Source: Streptomyces hokutonensis
Lineage (GTDB): Bacteria > Actinomycetota > Actinomycetes > Streptomycetales > Streptomycetaceae
Assembly: GCF_000376565.1 (NCBI RefSeq)
Contig: NZ_BARG01000030.1
Span: 124,001 to 188,000, forward strand
Direction of reading: 5' to 3'
DNA length: 64,000 nt
Shown here: piece after piece, positions 36,578-44,954 of the stretch
Layout: each line of letters opens with the position of its first letter
Position numbering within the stretch: the stretch's first letter is position 1
Position numbers and translations under genes: made by a program
The notes under the pieces: model-generated
What the model saw: the letters and a program-made list of their open reading frames with translations, nothing else
The model's database searches: none
Told to the model about the DNA's origin: nothing

Positions 36578-37213
36578 TCAGTAGCCGAGGTCCTCGTCCA
36601 CGAGGATCAGCTTGATCCGGTCGGGCAGCGGTTCGTGTTCGACCAGCAGGAGCTTTCCGGCGAAGGCCGGCTGGCCCATGTCTCTGCGCATGCGCTGGTC
36701 CTCCAGCGGAAAGACGTGTGTGCGCACACGGTCGATGGCCTCGGCCAGTGTGGGGGTGATCTTGTTGCGGCCGACCACCCATATGACCTTTCCCGCGCCG
36801 TAGGCGTAGCCGCCGACGCGGGTGCCGCCCGCGTCGAGACAGACGGCCTCACCGGTAGCGGCCAGCGCGTTCACGCTGCCCACCATGTAATCGGCGGTAG
36901 TTGCCCAACGACGTAGCTCCACGCGCTTCTCGGGCTCCTTCGTGGCGTAGATCTCGGCCCGGCGCCAGCGCCAGTGCCGAGAGGACTCCAGTTCGGCCAT
37001 GAGACCGATCTCGCGGAGTGTCACCGAGCTGCCGTTGGTGACGTCCGAGCCGGCCGGGATCAGTTCACGAATCCTCTGCAGTGCCTCTTCGCGATCGGCG
37101 ACCACCTCGGGGTTGAACCCTCGCCGGGCGCAGTGGGCGGCCACGGACTCCAGGTCGTGGCCGGCCGCGACGCGACGGTCTTTGTGCGCAGAGGCGGATT
37201 CTGGCGTCGGCAT
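36578..37213 (-). CDS. LUD domain protein (DUF162, lactate-utilisation type)
   Basis: ATG 37213 (MPTPESASAHKDR) lies about ten bases after GAGAGGG and gives 211 residues. The LUD core is visible as GSDVTNGSSVTLREIGLM, YMVGSVNALAATGEAVCLDA and KVIWVVGRNKITPTLAEAIDRVR. LUD proteins occur in the LutABC/LldEFG lactate oxidation complex (LutC) and as stand-alone proteins of unclear function. No LutA or LutB iron-sulfur partner is present here. It is divergent from the TAXI-type gene, with operator site E in the shared promoter region, and convergent with the ferredoxin-oxidoreductase-like gene. A role in the electron path of that enzyme is possible. Confidence 0.85.
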   Translation of the reverse strand: MPTPESASAHKDRRVAAGHDLESVAAHCARRGFNPEVVADREEALQRIRELIPAGSDVTNGSSVTLREIGLMAELESSRHWRWRRAEIYATKEPEKRVELRRWATTADYMVGSVNALAATGEAVCLDAGGTRVGGYAYGAGKVIWVVGRNKITPTLAEAIDRVRTHVFPLEDQRMRRDMGQPAFAGKLLLVEHEPLPDRIKLILVDEDLGY

Positions 37214-37279
37214 GGGGTGCACACCCTCTCGTTACCCGAAACACGTGTGGCGGGCTGTAGCCACGCGCTGCGGCTCATA

Positions 37280-37302
37280 GTAGTGTACTGACTAACGACT
37301 TA
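37280..37302 (-). promoter_or_regulatory. operator type 1, site E (between LUD and TAXI-type genes)
   Basis: The plus strand runs from GTAGT (37280) through eight bases to TAACGACTTA (37302). The spacing between half-sites is the same as in site A. Core GACTAACGACT is an exact 11-base match to site B. It ends 15 bases before ATG 37318, overlapping the likely promoter of the TAXI-type gene. Confidence 0.65.
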
Positions 37303-37317
37303 AGGGGATGATCATTG

Positions 37318-38316
37318 ATGAGTTCTCCTATCGAGGTACGGCTGCTCACCTCGGGCGCCAACTGGCTGAGGGTCGGGAGCATGATCGGGCTCGGCCTCAC
37401 TGGCTACAACAGCCCGTTGCCCGAGGGTTCGTCGGTCTCGATCCACACCATCGACACCGGCAAATCGTGTATGCGCGGGATGCAGCTGGTGGACGACGGC
37501 ACCTACGACTTCGGCATGACGTCGCCGCCCTGGCTGGCCAAGGCCGCGGCGGACGGTGTCACCGCCTTCGGGCTGACCGACAGGCCGCTCAACCTGCGCG
37601 CGGTCTGCGTCTTCCCCCACTTCGACCAGCTCGCCCTGGCGGTCCGTGCGGATCTGGGGATCACCTCGCTGCGGCAGATCTTCGAGGAGAAGATCCCGTT
37701 GCGCATCTCGACCGGGCCGACGCACCTGGGCCACCCGCTGGGCTGGGTGATGGACCTGCTGTACGACGAGTACGGGGTGAGCGTCGAGGACATCGAGGGC
37801 TGGGGAGGCACCGTCTCCTCCGGCGAACGGCAGCTGAACTTCCTCGAAGTCACCGACGGCGGTCTGACGGGTCGCGCGGCCCTGCTCGCGGACGGAAAGC
37901 TCGACGCGGTCTTCGACGAGGGCATCATGTCGAAGTCGTGGCTGGAGCTGGCGGAGGCCGTGCCCATGACCTTCCTGCCGGTCGAGGACGAGGTGCTGTC
38001 GTCCCTGGAGGCGAAGTACGGCGCCCGCCGGACCGTGCTCCCCGCGGGACGGCTGCCGGGCATCGGGAGTGACGTCCCGACGATCGACTTCGCGGGCTGG
38101 ATGCTCTACTGCCGCGCAGACGTCGACGACGAACTCGTCTTACTGGCGTTGCAGGGCCTGGAGCAGCAACTGCCCCAGATGGAGACCCTCTTCGAGTCCC
38201 AGGGCGCCCACAAGGGCCTGAGCGAGCCCGTCGACCTGGCGAAGACCTGGCAGAACGCCGAGCTCCCGCTGCACCCCGGCGCCGAGCGGTTCTACCGCTC
38301 CCGGGGCTACATGTGA
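37318..38316 (+). CDS. TAXI-family binding-protein-like protein without signal peptide
   Basis: ATG 37318 lies after AGGGGA and gives 332 residues. The fold resembles the TAXI branch of TRAP transporter binding proteins: LRVGSMIGLGLTGYNSPLPE, a mid-protein LAVRADLGITSLRQIFEEKIP, then LGWVMDLLYDEYGVSVEDIEGWGG. TAXI proteins are normally secreted and feed a TRAP permease. Here there is no signal peptide or lipobox and no TRAP permease gene. It may be a cytoplasmic ligand-binding protein or enzyme. An in-frame TTA leucine codon lies at 38140-38142, so expression may need the bldA tRNA if this is a Streptomyces. The bicupin gene follows 52 bases downstream. Confidence 0.7.
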   Translation: MSSPIEVRLLTSGANWLRVGSMIGLGLTGYNSPLPEGSSVSIHTIDTGKSCMRGMQLVDDGTYDFGMTSPPWLAKAAADGVTAFGLTDRPLNLRAVCVFPHFDQLALAVRADLGITSLRQIFEEKIPLRISTGPTHLGHPLGWVMDLLYDEYGVSVEDIEGWGGTVSSGERQLNFLEVTDGGLTGRAALLADGKLDAVFDEGIMSKSWLELAEAVPMTFLPVEDEVLSSLEAKYGARRTVLPAGRLPGIGSDVPTIDFAGWMLYCRADVDDELVLLALQGLEQQLPQMETLFESQGAHKGLSEPVDLAKTWQNAELPLHPGAERFYRSRGYM

Positions 38317-38368
38317 TCGCCGTCGAGAAAGCAGTCGGGAACGAAGCCGAGAAAGAAAGCGAAAGCCG

Positions 38369-39430
38369 ATGAGTATCACCGAAGCCACACCCGAGACCCA
38401 GGCCGCGGAGCGCACCGCCTTCGTCGACGAGGTGCACGCCTTCCACGCGAGCCCGGTCTTCATCACCCAGCCGGGATTCATGCCGGCGGAGCCCTCTTCG
38501 GCCATGGAGCCCTATCTGTGGCGGTGGGCGGACATCCGTCCGGCCATGCTGAGGGCAGCCGAGCTGCTCCCGGTGGGGGCGGACGGGGCGGACCGCCGGG
38601 TGCTCAACCTGATCAACCCCGGCATGGAGCCGAAGATCGGGACCACGCACACGCTCACCGCGTCGATCCAGATGGTGCTGCCCGGCGAGGTCGCGGACGC
38701 GCACCGGCACACCATCAACGCGCTCCGACTGATCCTGGAGGGCCGCGGCGCGTCGACCACCGTCGACGGCGAGATGTGCGAGCTCGAACCCGGCGACGTG
38801 GTGCTCACCTCCGGCTGGCGCTGGCACGACCACCGCAACGACGGGGACGAGCCCGTGATCTGGCTGGACGGGCTGGATCTGCCGCTCACGAGGTCGCTGG
38901 AAGGCATCTTCTACGAGGAGCTGGCCGAGGGCGCGCAGCCGGTCGTGAGCACCGGCGACTCGATCAGGCGCTACGGGGTCGGCCAGCTCCTGCCGACCTG
39001 GACGCGCTGGGAGGGAATGGACTCCCCGCTGTTCAACTACAAGTGGGCCGACACCCGCCGCGCGCTCGACGCCCTGCGCGGCGAGGACGGCGACCCCTTC
39101 GACGGGGTCTCCCTGGAGTTCCGCAACCCCACGACCGGCGGCTCAGTCGGACCCACCATGTCGTGCGGCGTCAACCTGCTGCGTCCCGGGCTGCGAGCCG
39201 AGGAGCACCGGCACACCTCCTCGACCGTCTACCACGTCATCGAGGGCCAGGGCGTGACCGTCATCGACGGCACCGAATTCGCGTGGACCAAGGGCGACAC
39301 GTTCGCCGTCCCCACCTGGGCCTGGCACCGGCACGCCAACACCTCCCAGGCCCAGGAGGCGGTGCTGTTCAACTTCAGCGACAAGCCCCTCATGGACAAG
39401 ATCGGTCTCTACCGGGAGCAGGCCCGGTAA
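38369..39430 (+). CDS. bicupin, gentisate 1,2-dioxygenase-like
   Basis: The 353-residue protein has two cupin domains of the gentisate/1-hydroxy-2-naphthoate dioxygenase family. The first has AHRHTINALRLILEGRG followed by the GDVVLTSGWRWHDH motif, which carries the Fe(II)-binding histidines. The second has EEHRHTSSTVYHVIEGQG and GDTFAVPTWAWHRHAN. Gentisate dioxygenase cleaves the ring between C1 and C2 to maleylpyruvate. The second cupin keeps its HRH motif, which is often degenerate in such enzymes. A FAH-family hydrolase under the same operator type at 6181 would fit the next steps. Substrates such as salicylate or aminohydroxybenzoates remain possible. Confidence 0.82.
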   Translation: MSITEATPETQAAERTAFVDEVHAFHASPVFITQPGFMPAEPSSAMEPYLWRWADIRPAMLRAAELLPVGADGADRRVLNLINPGMEPKIGTTHTLTASIQMVLPGEVADAHRHTINALRLILEGRGASTTVDGEMCELEPGDVVLTSGWRWHDHRNDGDEPVIWLDGLDLPLTRSLEGIFYEELAEGAQPVVSTGDSIRRYGVGQLLPTWTRWEGMDSPLFNYKWADTRRALDALRGEDGDPFDGVSLEFRNPTTGGSVGPTMSCGVNLLRPGLRAEEHRHTSSTVYHVIEGQGVTVIDGTEFAWTKGDTFAVPTWAWHRHANTSQAQEAVLFNFSDKPLMDKIGLYREQAR

Positions 39431-39865
39431 AGGGCGGCCAGGACCGGGAGGGACGGCCCATGAGGGTGGCCAGTTCCTCCCGAATCAGGGAGAGCCCGGT
39501 GGTCGTCGTGCAACGCCTGCCCGGCAGGCCCTGAAGGGCCCGCCACCGCATCGGGCAGGTATACGACCTCCCCACCGGGCCTCCCACACCCGCCTGCACT
39601 CGCCATCCGAAGGGCGACCCAACCACCGGCCCGCGCGCGTGCCAGAACCCCCGGACGCCCAACGACCATCGCCGATATCTGCCCGCGGACACCCACTCGC
39701 GCCAGGCCTCAGCCGTCCATCTCCCTCGAACGCGAAAGGCACTTGCCCGACCGCCCCTCAGCTTCGTTCTTCCGTGCCGGACAGGGCTTCTTCACCGTGC
39801 ACAGCGCACACGTCCCGCACCTGCATCCACAGCGGCGCAAGCTCCTCTCTCCCCAGGAGTAGGTC
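39431..39865. other. 435-base gap with no supported gene
   Basis: Short frames on both strands show biased composition but no motifs. A GC-rich stretch after the bicupin stop (about 39500-39545) has short self-complementary runs but not a convincing hairpin. The ribosome site for the permease, AGGAG, is at 39856-39860. Confidence 0.5.
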
Positions 39866-41182
39866 ATGTCCCTTTCCGCCCGCACCCCCGTCCCCCTGCC
39901 ACGGACACGCTGGACGATCCTCATTCCCATCGTCTTCGTGACCTACGGGCTGCACTACCTCGACCGCACCAACACCGCACAGCTGTTCCCGCACGTCGAC
40001 GACGACATTCCCATGTCAGACACCGCGACCGGGCTCGCGCAGGGGGCGGCCTTCATCGGCTACATGCTCCTTCAGCTACCCGCCGTACGGGCGGCCCACC
40101 GCTTCGGGCCGCGCAGGGTCGTGTTCTGGTGCATGATCCTCTGGGGCCTCGCCGCGACGGGCACCGGCCTGGTGCAGAACATGCCCCAGCTGGTCGCCAT
40201 GCGGTTCCTGCTCGGACTCGCCGAGGGGCCGCTGATCCCCCTCGTCATCCTCCTGCTCAGCAGATACTTCGTGTCCGCCGAGCGGGCCCGGTCAGCGGCC
40301 TGGTTCCTGCTGGTACTGCCGATTACCCAGGTGCTGGGCGCCCCGCTCACCGGGCTGCTGCTGGAACACCTGAACTGGCGCACGGTCTTCCTGATCGAGG
40401 GCCTGCCCCCGCTGGTGTGGGCGTTCGTGTGGCTCTTCGTCGCGGCGGACACCCCCGACCGGGCCCGCTGGCTGAAGCGTTCCGAGGGCGCGGCAGTCAC
40501 CGAACGCGTTGCCGCGGAGGAGGCGGTCAAGGCCGGCGAGGACCGGATGCGCCTCGCCCTGCTGGTCCGGCAGCGTCTCGTCTGGGTGCTCGCGGCGCTG
40601 TACTTCGCCGGCACCGGCGGATCGGTGGGACTGATCCTGTGGCTGCCCACCATCATCGAGGACCTCTCTCCGCACGCGACACCCCTTGAGGTCGGGACGA
40701 TGGCCGCTCTGCCCTCGCTGGTCGGGGCGATCGCCGTGGTGCTGGCCGCACGGTGGAGCGACGCCCACGACAACCGGAGAACCCCGATGCTCATGGGGTT
40801 CGGCATGGCAACAACGGCCCTGCTCGTCGGCACCCAGCTGCCCGACACCCTCTGGGCTCATATGACGGTGCTCGCAGTAGCGGGCGGCGCGGTCATCAGC
40901 ACCGGAGGCGTCCTGGCGTCGATCCCGGGCGCGGCACTTCCCCCGGCAGCGGCCGCCGGGGCCCTGGCGGTGGGGAACAGCTTCGGAGCGATCGGCCAGT
41001 TCCTCGGCGCACTTCTGATCGGAGCGCTCCGTGATGCCACGGACGGCTCGCGGACGGTGAGCTACGCAGTGATCGCCGCTATGTGGGGTGTGGGGCTCGC
41101 CGCGTCGGCACTGATCCCGGAACCGGCACGCGCCGCGGCGTCCAAAGCCAAGGCCTCCGGCCCGCAAGGGAGCCTGGCGTGA
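39866..41182 (+). CDS. MFS transporter, anion:cation symporter (phthalate permease-like) family
   Basis: The 438-residue protein has 12 predicted membrane segments. The N-terminal YGLHYLDRTNTAQLFPHVDDD resembles the start of ACS-family permeases, which usually have LDRxNxG/A there. RFGPRRVVFWCMILWGLAAT is the loop 2-3 motif, and RFLLGLAEGPLIPLVILL marks helix 4. The family imports organic anions such as phthalate, hexuronates, 4-hydroxyphenylacetate and tartrate with protons. It lies after the bicupin gene in a catabolic block, so it probably imports the pathway substrate. The central loop is long and charged (about residues 200-230), as usual. Confidence 0.88.
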   Translation: MSLSARTPVPLPRTRWTILIPIVFVTYGLHYLDRTNTAQLFPHVDDDIPMSDTATGLAQGAAFIGYMLLQLPAVRAAHRFGPRRVVFWCMILWGLAATGTGLVQNMPQLVAMRFLLGLAEGPLIPLVILLLSRYFVSAERARSAAWFLLVLPITQVLGAPLTGLLLEHLNWRTVFLIEGLPPLVWAFVWLFVAADTPDRARWLKRSEGAAVTERVAAEEAVKAGEDRMRLALLVRQRLVWVLAALYFAGTGGSVGLILWLPTIIEDLSPHATPLEVGTMAALPSLVGAIAVVLAARWSDAHDNRRTPMLMGFGMATTALLVGTQLPDTLWAHMTVLAVAGGAVISTGGVLASIPGAALPPAAAAGALAVGNSFGAIGQFLGALLIGALRDATDGSRTVSYAVIAAMWGVGLAASALIPEPARAAASKAKASGPQGSLA

Positions 41183-41361
41183 TGGTGCCGTGCAGGCGGT
41201 CAGCCGTCAGCGAAGTCGGCTGCGCCAGTGGCGTCGCGGTTCGGCCCGACAACCATGTCACCTGGTGCAGCACGGACGCCGCCCGCTCTGCCCGCTGACG
41301 AGACGCCGCAGACCATGCAGCTGCAGACCATACAAACGTTTCTGGAAGGAGGACCGTGGTC

Positions 41362-43674
41362 ATGACGACTCATGCGATCAGGATGGATCTGGAGGCACTG
41401 GCGGCCGTTGAACGTCGGGTGCTGTGGCTGTCCACGGCCATCATCGACCACGCCAACCGGGTCCGTCCGAACCCCACCGGGCTGAAGGTGGGCGGGCACC
41501 AGGCGTCCAGTGCCTCGATGACGTCGATCATGACGGCGCTGTGGTTCCACGAGCTGGCCGCTGAGGACAGGGTGTCGGTGAAGCCGCATGCCTCGCCGGT
41601 GCTGCACGCGATCAACTACCTGCTGGGCGAGCTGGACGTGTCATATCTGCCCACGCTGCGGTCGTTCGGCGGGTTGCAGTCGTATCCGTCGCGGTCGAAG
41701 GACCCCGATCCGGTGGACTATTCGACAGGCTCGGTCGGCATCGGCGCCACGGCCCCGATTTGGGGCGGCATCGCCCGCCGGTATGTGGAGGACCACTTCG
41801 GCGGGGCCGGCTCAGGTCGGCAGTACTCGCTCCTCGGGGACGCCGAGCTGGACGAGGGCGCGATCTGGGAGGCCGTGCAGGATCCGATGGTTCCGTACCT
41901 GGGCGAGGTCGTGTGGATCGTCGACCTCAACCGGCAGTCTCTGGACCGGGTCGTGCCCGGGATGTCGGCGGAAAAGCTGCAGGGCATGTTCGCGGCGGCC
42001 GGCTGGCAGGTGCTCACGCTGAAGTACGGGCGGTTGCTGGAGGAGTTGTTCGCGCGGCCCGGCGGCGATGCGCTGCGCACCCGCATCGACGCCATGGGCA
42101 ACCCGGAGTACCAGCGGCTGCTGCGGTGCAGCGCTGGTGAGCTGCGCGAAAGGCTGCCGGGGACCGGGTCCACGGCCGACCCGATCGCCAAACTGATCGC
42201 CGACCTGGACGACACCACGCTGCTGTCCGCGCTGCGCAACCTGGGCGGGCACGACCTGGAAGCGCTGCTCGGGGCATATGGGGCGATCGACGACTCCCGG
42301 CCGACAGTGGTCTTCGCCTATACGGTGAAGGGCTACGCGCTGCCGGTCGAGGGCCACCCGCAGAACCACTCCTCGCTGCTGTCAGGTGAGCAGATGGAGG
42401 AGCTGGCGAATCGGCTGGGGAGCAACCTGGACGACCCGTGGGCGGGCTTCCCCGCAGGGTCGACGGAGGCACAGCTGTGCGCGGCGGCGGCAGCGCGGCT
42501 ACGACGCCCGATCATCCCGCATCACGCTTCGCCTGAAATCCCGTCGGACCTCGGGCGTCCGGCGCCAACGGGCAACGGCAACACGCAGCAGGCGCTGGGT
42601 CGTACGCTGCTGGATCTGACCCGCAGGGCGCCTGAGGCGGCCGGGCGGATCGTGACGGTCGCGCCCGACGTCAGTTCATCGACCAATCTGGGCGGTTGGC
42701 TGAACAAGGTCGGTGTGTGGTCCTACACCGAACACACAGATTGGTTCGCGGACGATGCCGAGACGATTCTGCACTGGCGGGAGAAGCCCACCGGGCAGCA
42801 CGTGGAGCTGGGCATCGCGGAGACCAACCTGGTCGGTGTGCTGGGGGAGCTGGGAGCGACGTGGTCGAGGTGGGGGCAGCCACTGCTGCCCATCGGAGTG
42901 GTGTACGACCCGTTCGTCAACCGGGCCCTGGAACCCTGGTCGTTCGGGATCTACGCGGGCGGCCAGTCGATCCTTGTCGGTACGCCGTCCGGGGTCACGC
43001 TGGCGCCGGAGGGTGGCGCACACCAGTCGATCACCACGCCGTCCCTGGGTATCGAGCAGCCAGGATGTGTGTCCTACGAGCCGGCCTTCGCCCAGGACAC
43101 AGAGTGGACCCTGCTCGCCGCGCTCGGCAACCTCGGCAAGGAGGGCGGTAGCTCGGCGTATCTGCGGCTGTCCACCCGATCCGTCGACCAGACCCTGGCA
43201 GCAGTGCCCACCGACGTGGCGGCCCGCGAGCGACGACGGCGTCAGGTGGTCGCGGGGGCTTACCCGCTGCGGCGTACGCAGAACCCGACGGTCACCATCG
43301 CCGCGATGGGCGCGATGATCCCCGAAGCTCTGGCAGCCGCCCATCGGCTCACCGCCCTCGGTCACAGCGCCGACGTCATCTGCGTCACCAGCCCAGATCT
43401 GCTGTTCCGGGCGGTCCAGGGGCGTCGCGGTCTGTCGGATGACCCGACATGGATCCTCGACCAGGTCTTGCCCGCGGACCGTGCAACGCCGCTGGTCACT
43501 CTCCTCGACGGCCATCCACACACCCTCGCTTTCCTGGCCACCGTCAACAGGGTGTCCCTCACCGCACTGGGCGTGACACATTTCGGCCAGTCCGGCGCCC
43601 TGGACGAGGTGTATCGCTACCACGGCATCGATACCGACAGCGTCGTCCAGGCTGCCCTCGACCTTGTCGACTGA
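41362..43674 (+). CDS. transketolase/pyruvate dehydrogenase E1 (AceE-like) family protein
   Basis: ATG 41362 lies nine bases after AAGGAGG; GTG 41356 is too close to it. The 770-residue protein resembles homodimeric E1 of pyruvate dehydrogenase but is about 130 residues shorter than typical AceE. The TPP motif is GDAELDEGAIWEA followed by VDLNRQSLD (about residues 158-195), equivalent to GDG-N. The PHASPVLHAINYLLG and HSSLLSGEQMEEL segments are also E1-like. The C-terminal pyrimidine and transketolase-C domains are complete. No E2 or E3 gene adjoins it. It may use a 2-oxo acid such as pyruvate or an aldehyde acceptor in the same catabolic route as the upstream genes, but this is not shown. 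Confidence 0.85.
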   Translation: MTTHAIRMDLEALAAVERRVLWLSTAIIDHANRVRPNPTGLKVGGHQASSASMTSIMTALWFHELAAEDRVSVKPHASPVLHAINYLLGELDVSYLPTLRSFGGLQSYPSRSKDPDPVDYSTGSVGIGATAPIWGGIARRYVEDHFGGAGSGRQYSLLGDAELDEGAIWEAVQDPMVPYLGEVVWIVDLNRQSLDRVVPGMSAEKLQGMFAAAGWQVLTLKYGRLLEELFARPGGDALRTRIDAMGNPEYQRLLRCSAGELRERLPGTGSTADPIAKLIADLDDTTLLSALRNLGGHDLEALLGAYGAIDDSRPTVVFAYTVKGYALPVEGHPQNHSSLLSGEQMEELANRLGSNLDDPWAGFPAGSTEAQLCAAAAARLRRPIIPHHASPEIPSDLGRPAPTGNGNTQQALGRTLLDLTRRAPEAAGRIVTVAPDVSSSTNLGGWLNKVGVWSYTEHTDWFADDAETILHWREKPTGQHVELGIAETNLVGVLGELGATWSRWGQPLLPIGVVYDPFVNRALEPWSFGIYAGGQSILVGTPSGVTLAPEGGAHQSITTPSLGIEQPGCVSYEPAFAQDTEWTLLAALGNLGKEGGSSAYLRLSTRSVDQTLAAVPTDVAARERRRRQVVAGAYPLRRTQNPTVTIAAMGAMIPEALAAAHRLTALGHSADVICVTSPDLLFRAVQGRRGLSDDPTWILDQVLPADRATPLVTLLDGHPHTLAFLATVNRVSLTALGVTHFGQSGALDEVYRYHGIDTDSVVQAALDLVD

Positions 43675-43759
43675 TCTCACACTGCCTGCCCTGGCCGCGT
43701 CGAGTTCCTCGCTGCCGAGTGGACAGGGGGCGACTCAGCCGACCCCGCGGGTGTCAACG

Positions 43760-44020
43760 GAGACTTGGATCTGGCTCTTCGGCACTTTCCGATGCTGTTG
43801 GTGATCTCCGATACGCATCTTCGCCAGCATGGGACAGCGGCAGCGCCGCACGCCGCGGGCGGGGACAGTCTCGGAGATCGTGGCATCGCGGGGCCGCTCG
43901 CGTCGTATAGCGGGCGGGCCGCGCCAGCCCAACTGCCCGTCCGCGTCGTCCCAGTAGTGCTGGACCCACGCATGCCGCAGCACGTGTACCTGCGGCGGAT
44001 CACGAAGCCGTGCCGGACTT
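43760..44020 (-). pseudogene. transposase remnant (IS1182-like, weak)
   Basis: The translated minus strand contains PPQVHVLRHAWVQHYWDDAD and GQLGWRG. This resembles the WVQxYY...G.xRWR segment found before the catalytic domain of Streptomyces IS1182-type transposases. The frame breaks on both sides and no complete domain is present. The surrounding sequence up to 44280 is also eroded coding DNA that I could not assign. Confidence 0.35.
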
Positions 44021-44279
44021 GCAGCACAAGGGCTGCCAGCTTCTCTACGGTTCTGGTCACCCACGGCGCAAGCTGCTCGTCGTCTGCGCGGCGAGCTCCT
44101 CCAGAGCCGTTCGCAGTAGGGCGTAGTTCGCGGCGCGTACAGGATTTTCGTGGGCGTTGATCGCCCATGGGCCAGGAGGCATTGCGCAGGCGGCGAATGC
44201 CGACGCGTCCCGCCACCTGCGGCCGCGGTCGCCGCGTCGAGGTCGTCGAGCAACTAGGTGGTAAGGCTGCCCAGTTGGG

Positions 44280-44785
44280 GACCGCCGCAGGTGCGGACCC
44301 GGTGGATCAAGTCGTCGAGCCGCGCGGGGTGCCGCTTGTTGAGAGGCGGCGATATGTCGCACCGCGGTGGACCGACGAGCCGTCCTGGGACACAGGACGG
44401 ATCTGTGGGTGCGCGCGCAGCCAGTCGGTGATTAGCGCACCGCCGCGTGTGTCCCAGGCCCAACGGGTAGCCGGCTCTCCACGTCGACCATGATCGCGCC
44501 GTAACGGCGGGAGCGGTGCTCATCACGCAGCCAAGCAGGCTGGCCCAGCTCAGGCTCTGATGCAGCCGGTGCAGGAGCCGGGAGCCGGCCGTAGCTACAA
44601 GGACGGTGACCACGGCAATCACCGTCGCCTGCAGCCCTGCGCTGGTAGCGCACCGTGGGTCCGTCGACCTACTCGACGAACGTCGTCTTCACGCATCGCG
44701 GGTTCTCGCAGTACAGCCGACGCACCGACGGACCGATCCGCACCGGGCGGCCACCGACCGCCGCGTCCGCCGGCTGACCTGCCTA
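44280..44785 (-). pseudogene. ISL3-family transposase remnant with nonsense and frameshift mutations
   Basis: Reading on the minus strand from about 44785 gives GGRPVRIGPSVRRLYCENPR followed by CVKTTFVE and a TAG stop where relatives have Gln, then VDGPTVRYQRRAAG. This is the zinc-ribbon N-terminus of ISL3 transposases. Further on, in another frame, LRDEHRSRRYGAIMVDVESR is the DDE-domain entry, and ITDWLRAHPQIRPVSQDGSS follows in a third. At least one stop and two frame changes have accumulated. The C-terminus is missing. Terminal repeats were not found. Confidence 0.55.
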
Positions 44786-44896
44786 GCCATCTGCCGGTTC
44801 GCGGCTCCGCGTTCGATCATCTCGCGGGAGCTGCGGCGGAAGTAGCCGAAGTGCAGGCGGCCGGTCGCCGATGTGTCAGCCGACGGGGGGCATACG

Positions 44897-44931
44897 GAAG
44901 CCGCCGGGTGCGTCTGCGACCCGGCGGCTTC
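44897..44931 (-). terminator. leuB terminator hairpin
   Basis: GAAGCCGCCGGGT and ACCCGGCGGCTTC form a perfect 13-bp stem with a nine-base loop, 24 bases after the leuB stop. It would end leuB transcription before the transposase debris. Confidence 0.8.
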
Positions 44932-44954
44932 GAGGTGTTGCTGGCAGCCGCGGG

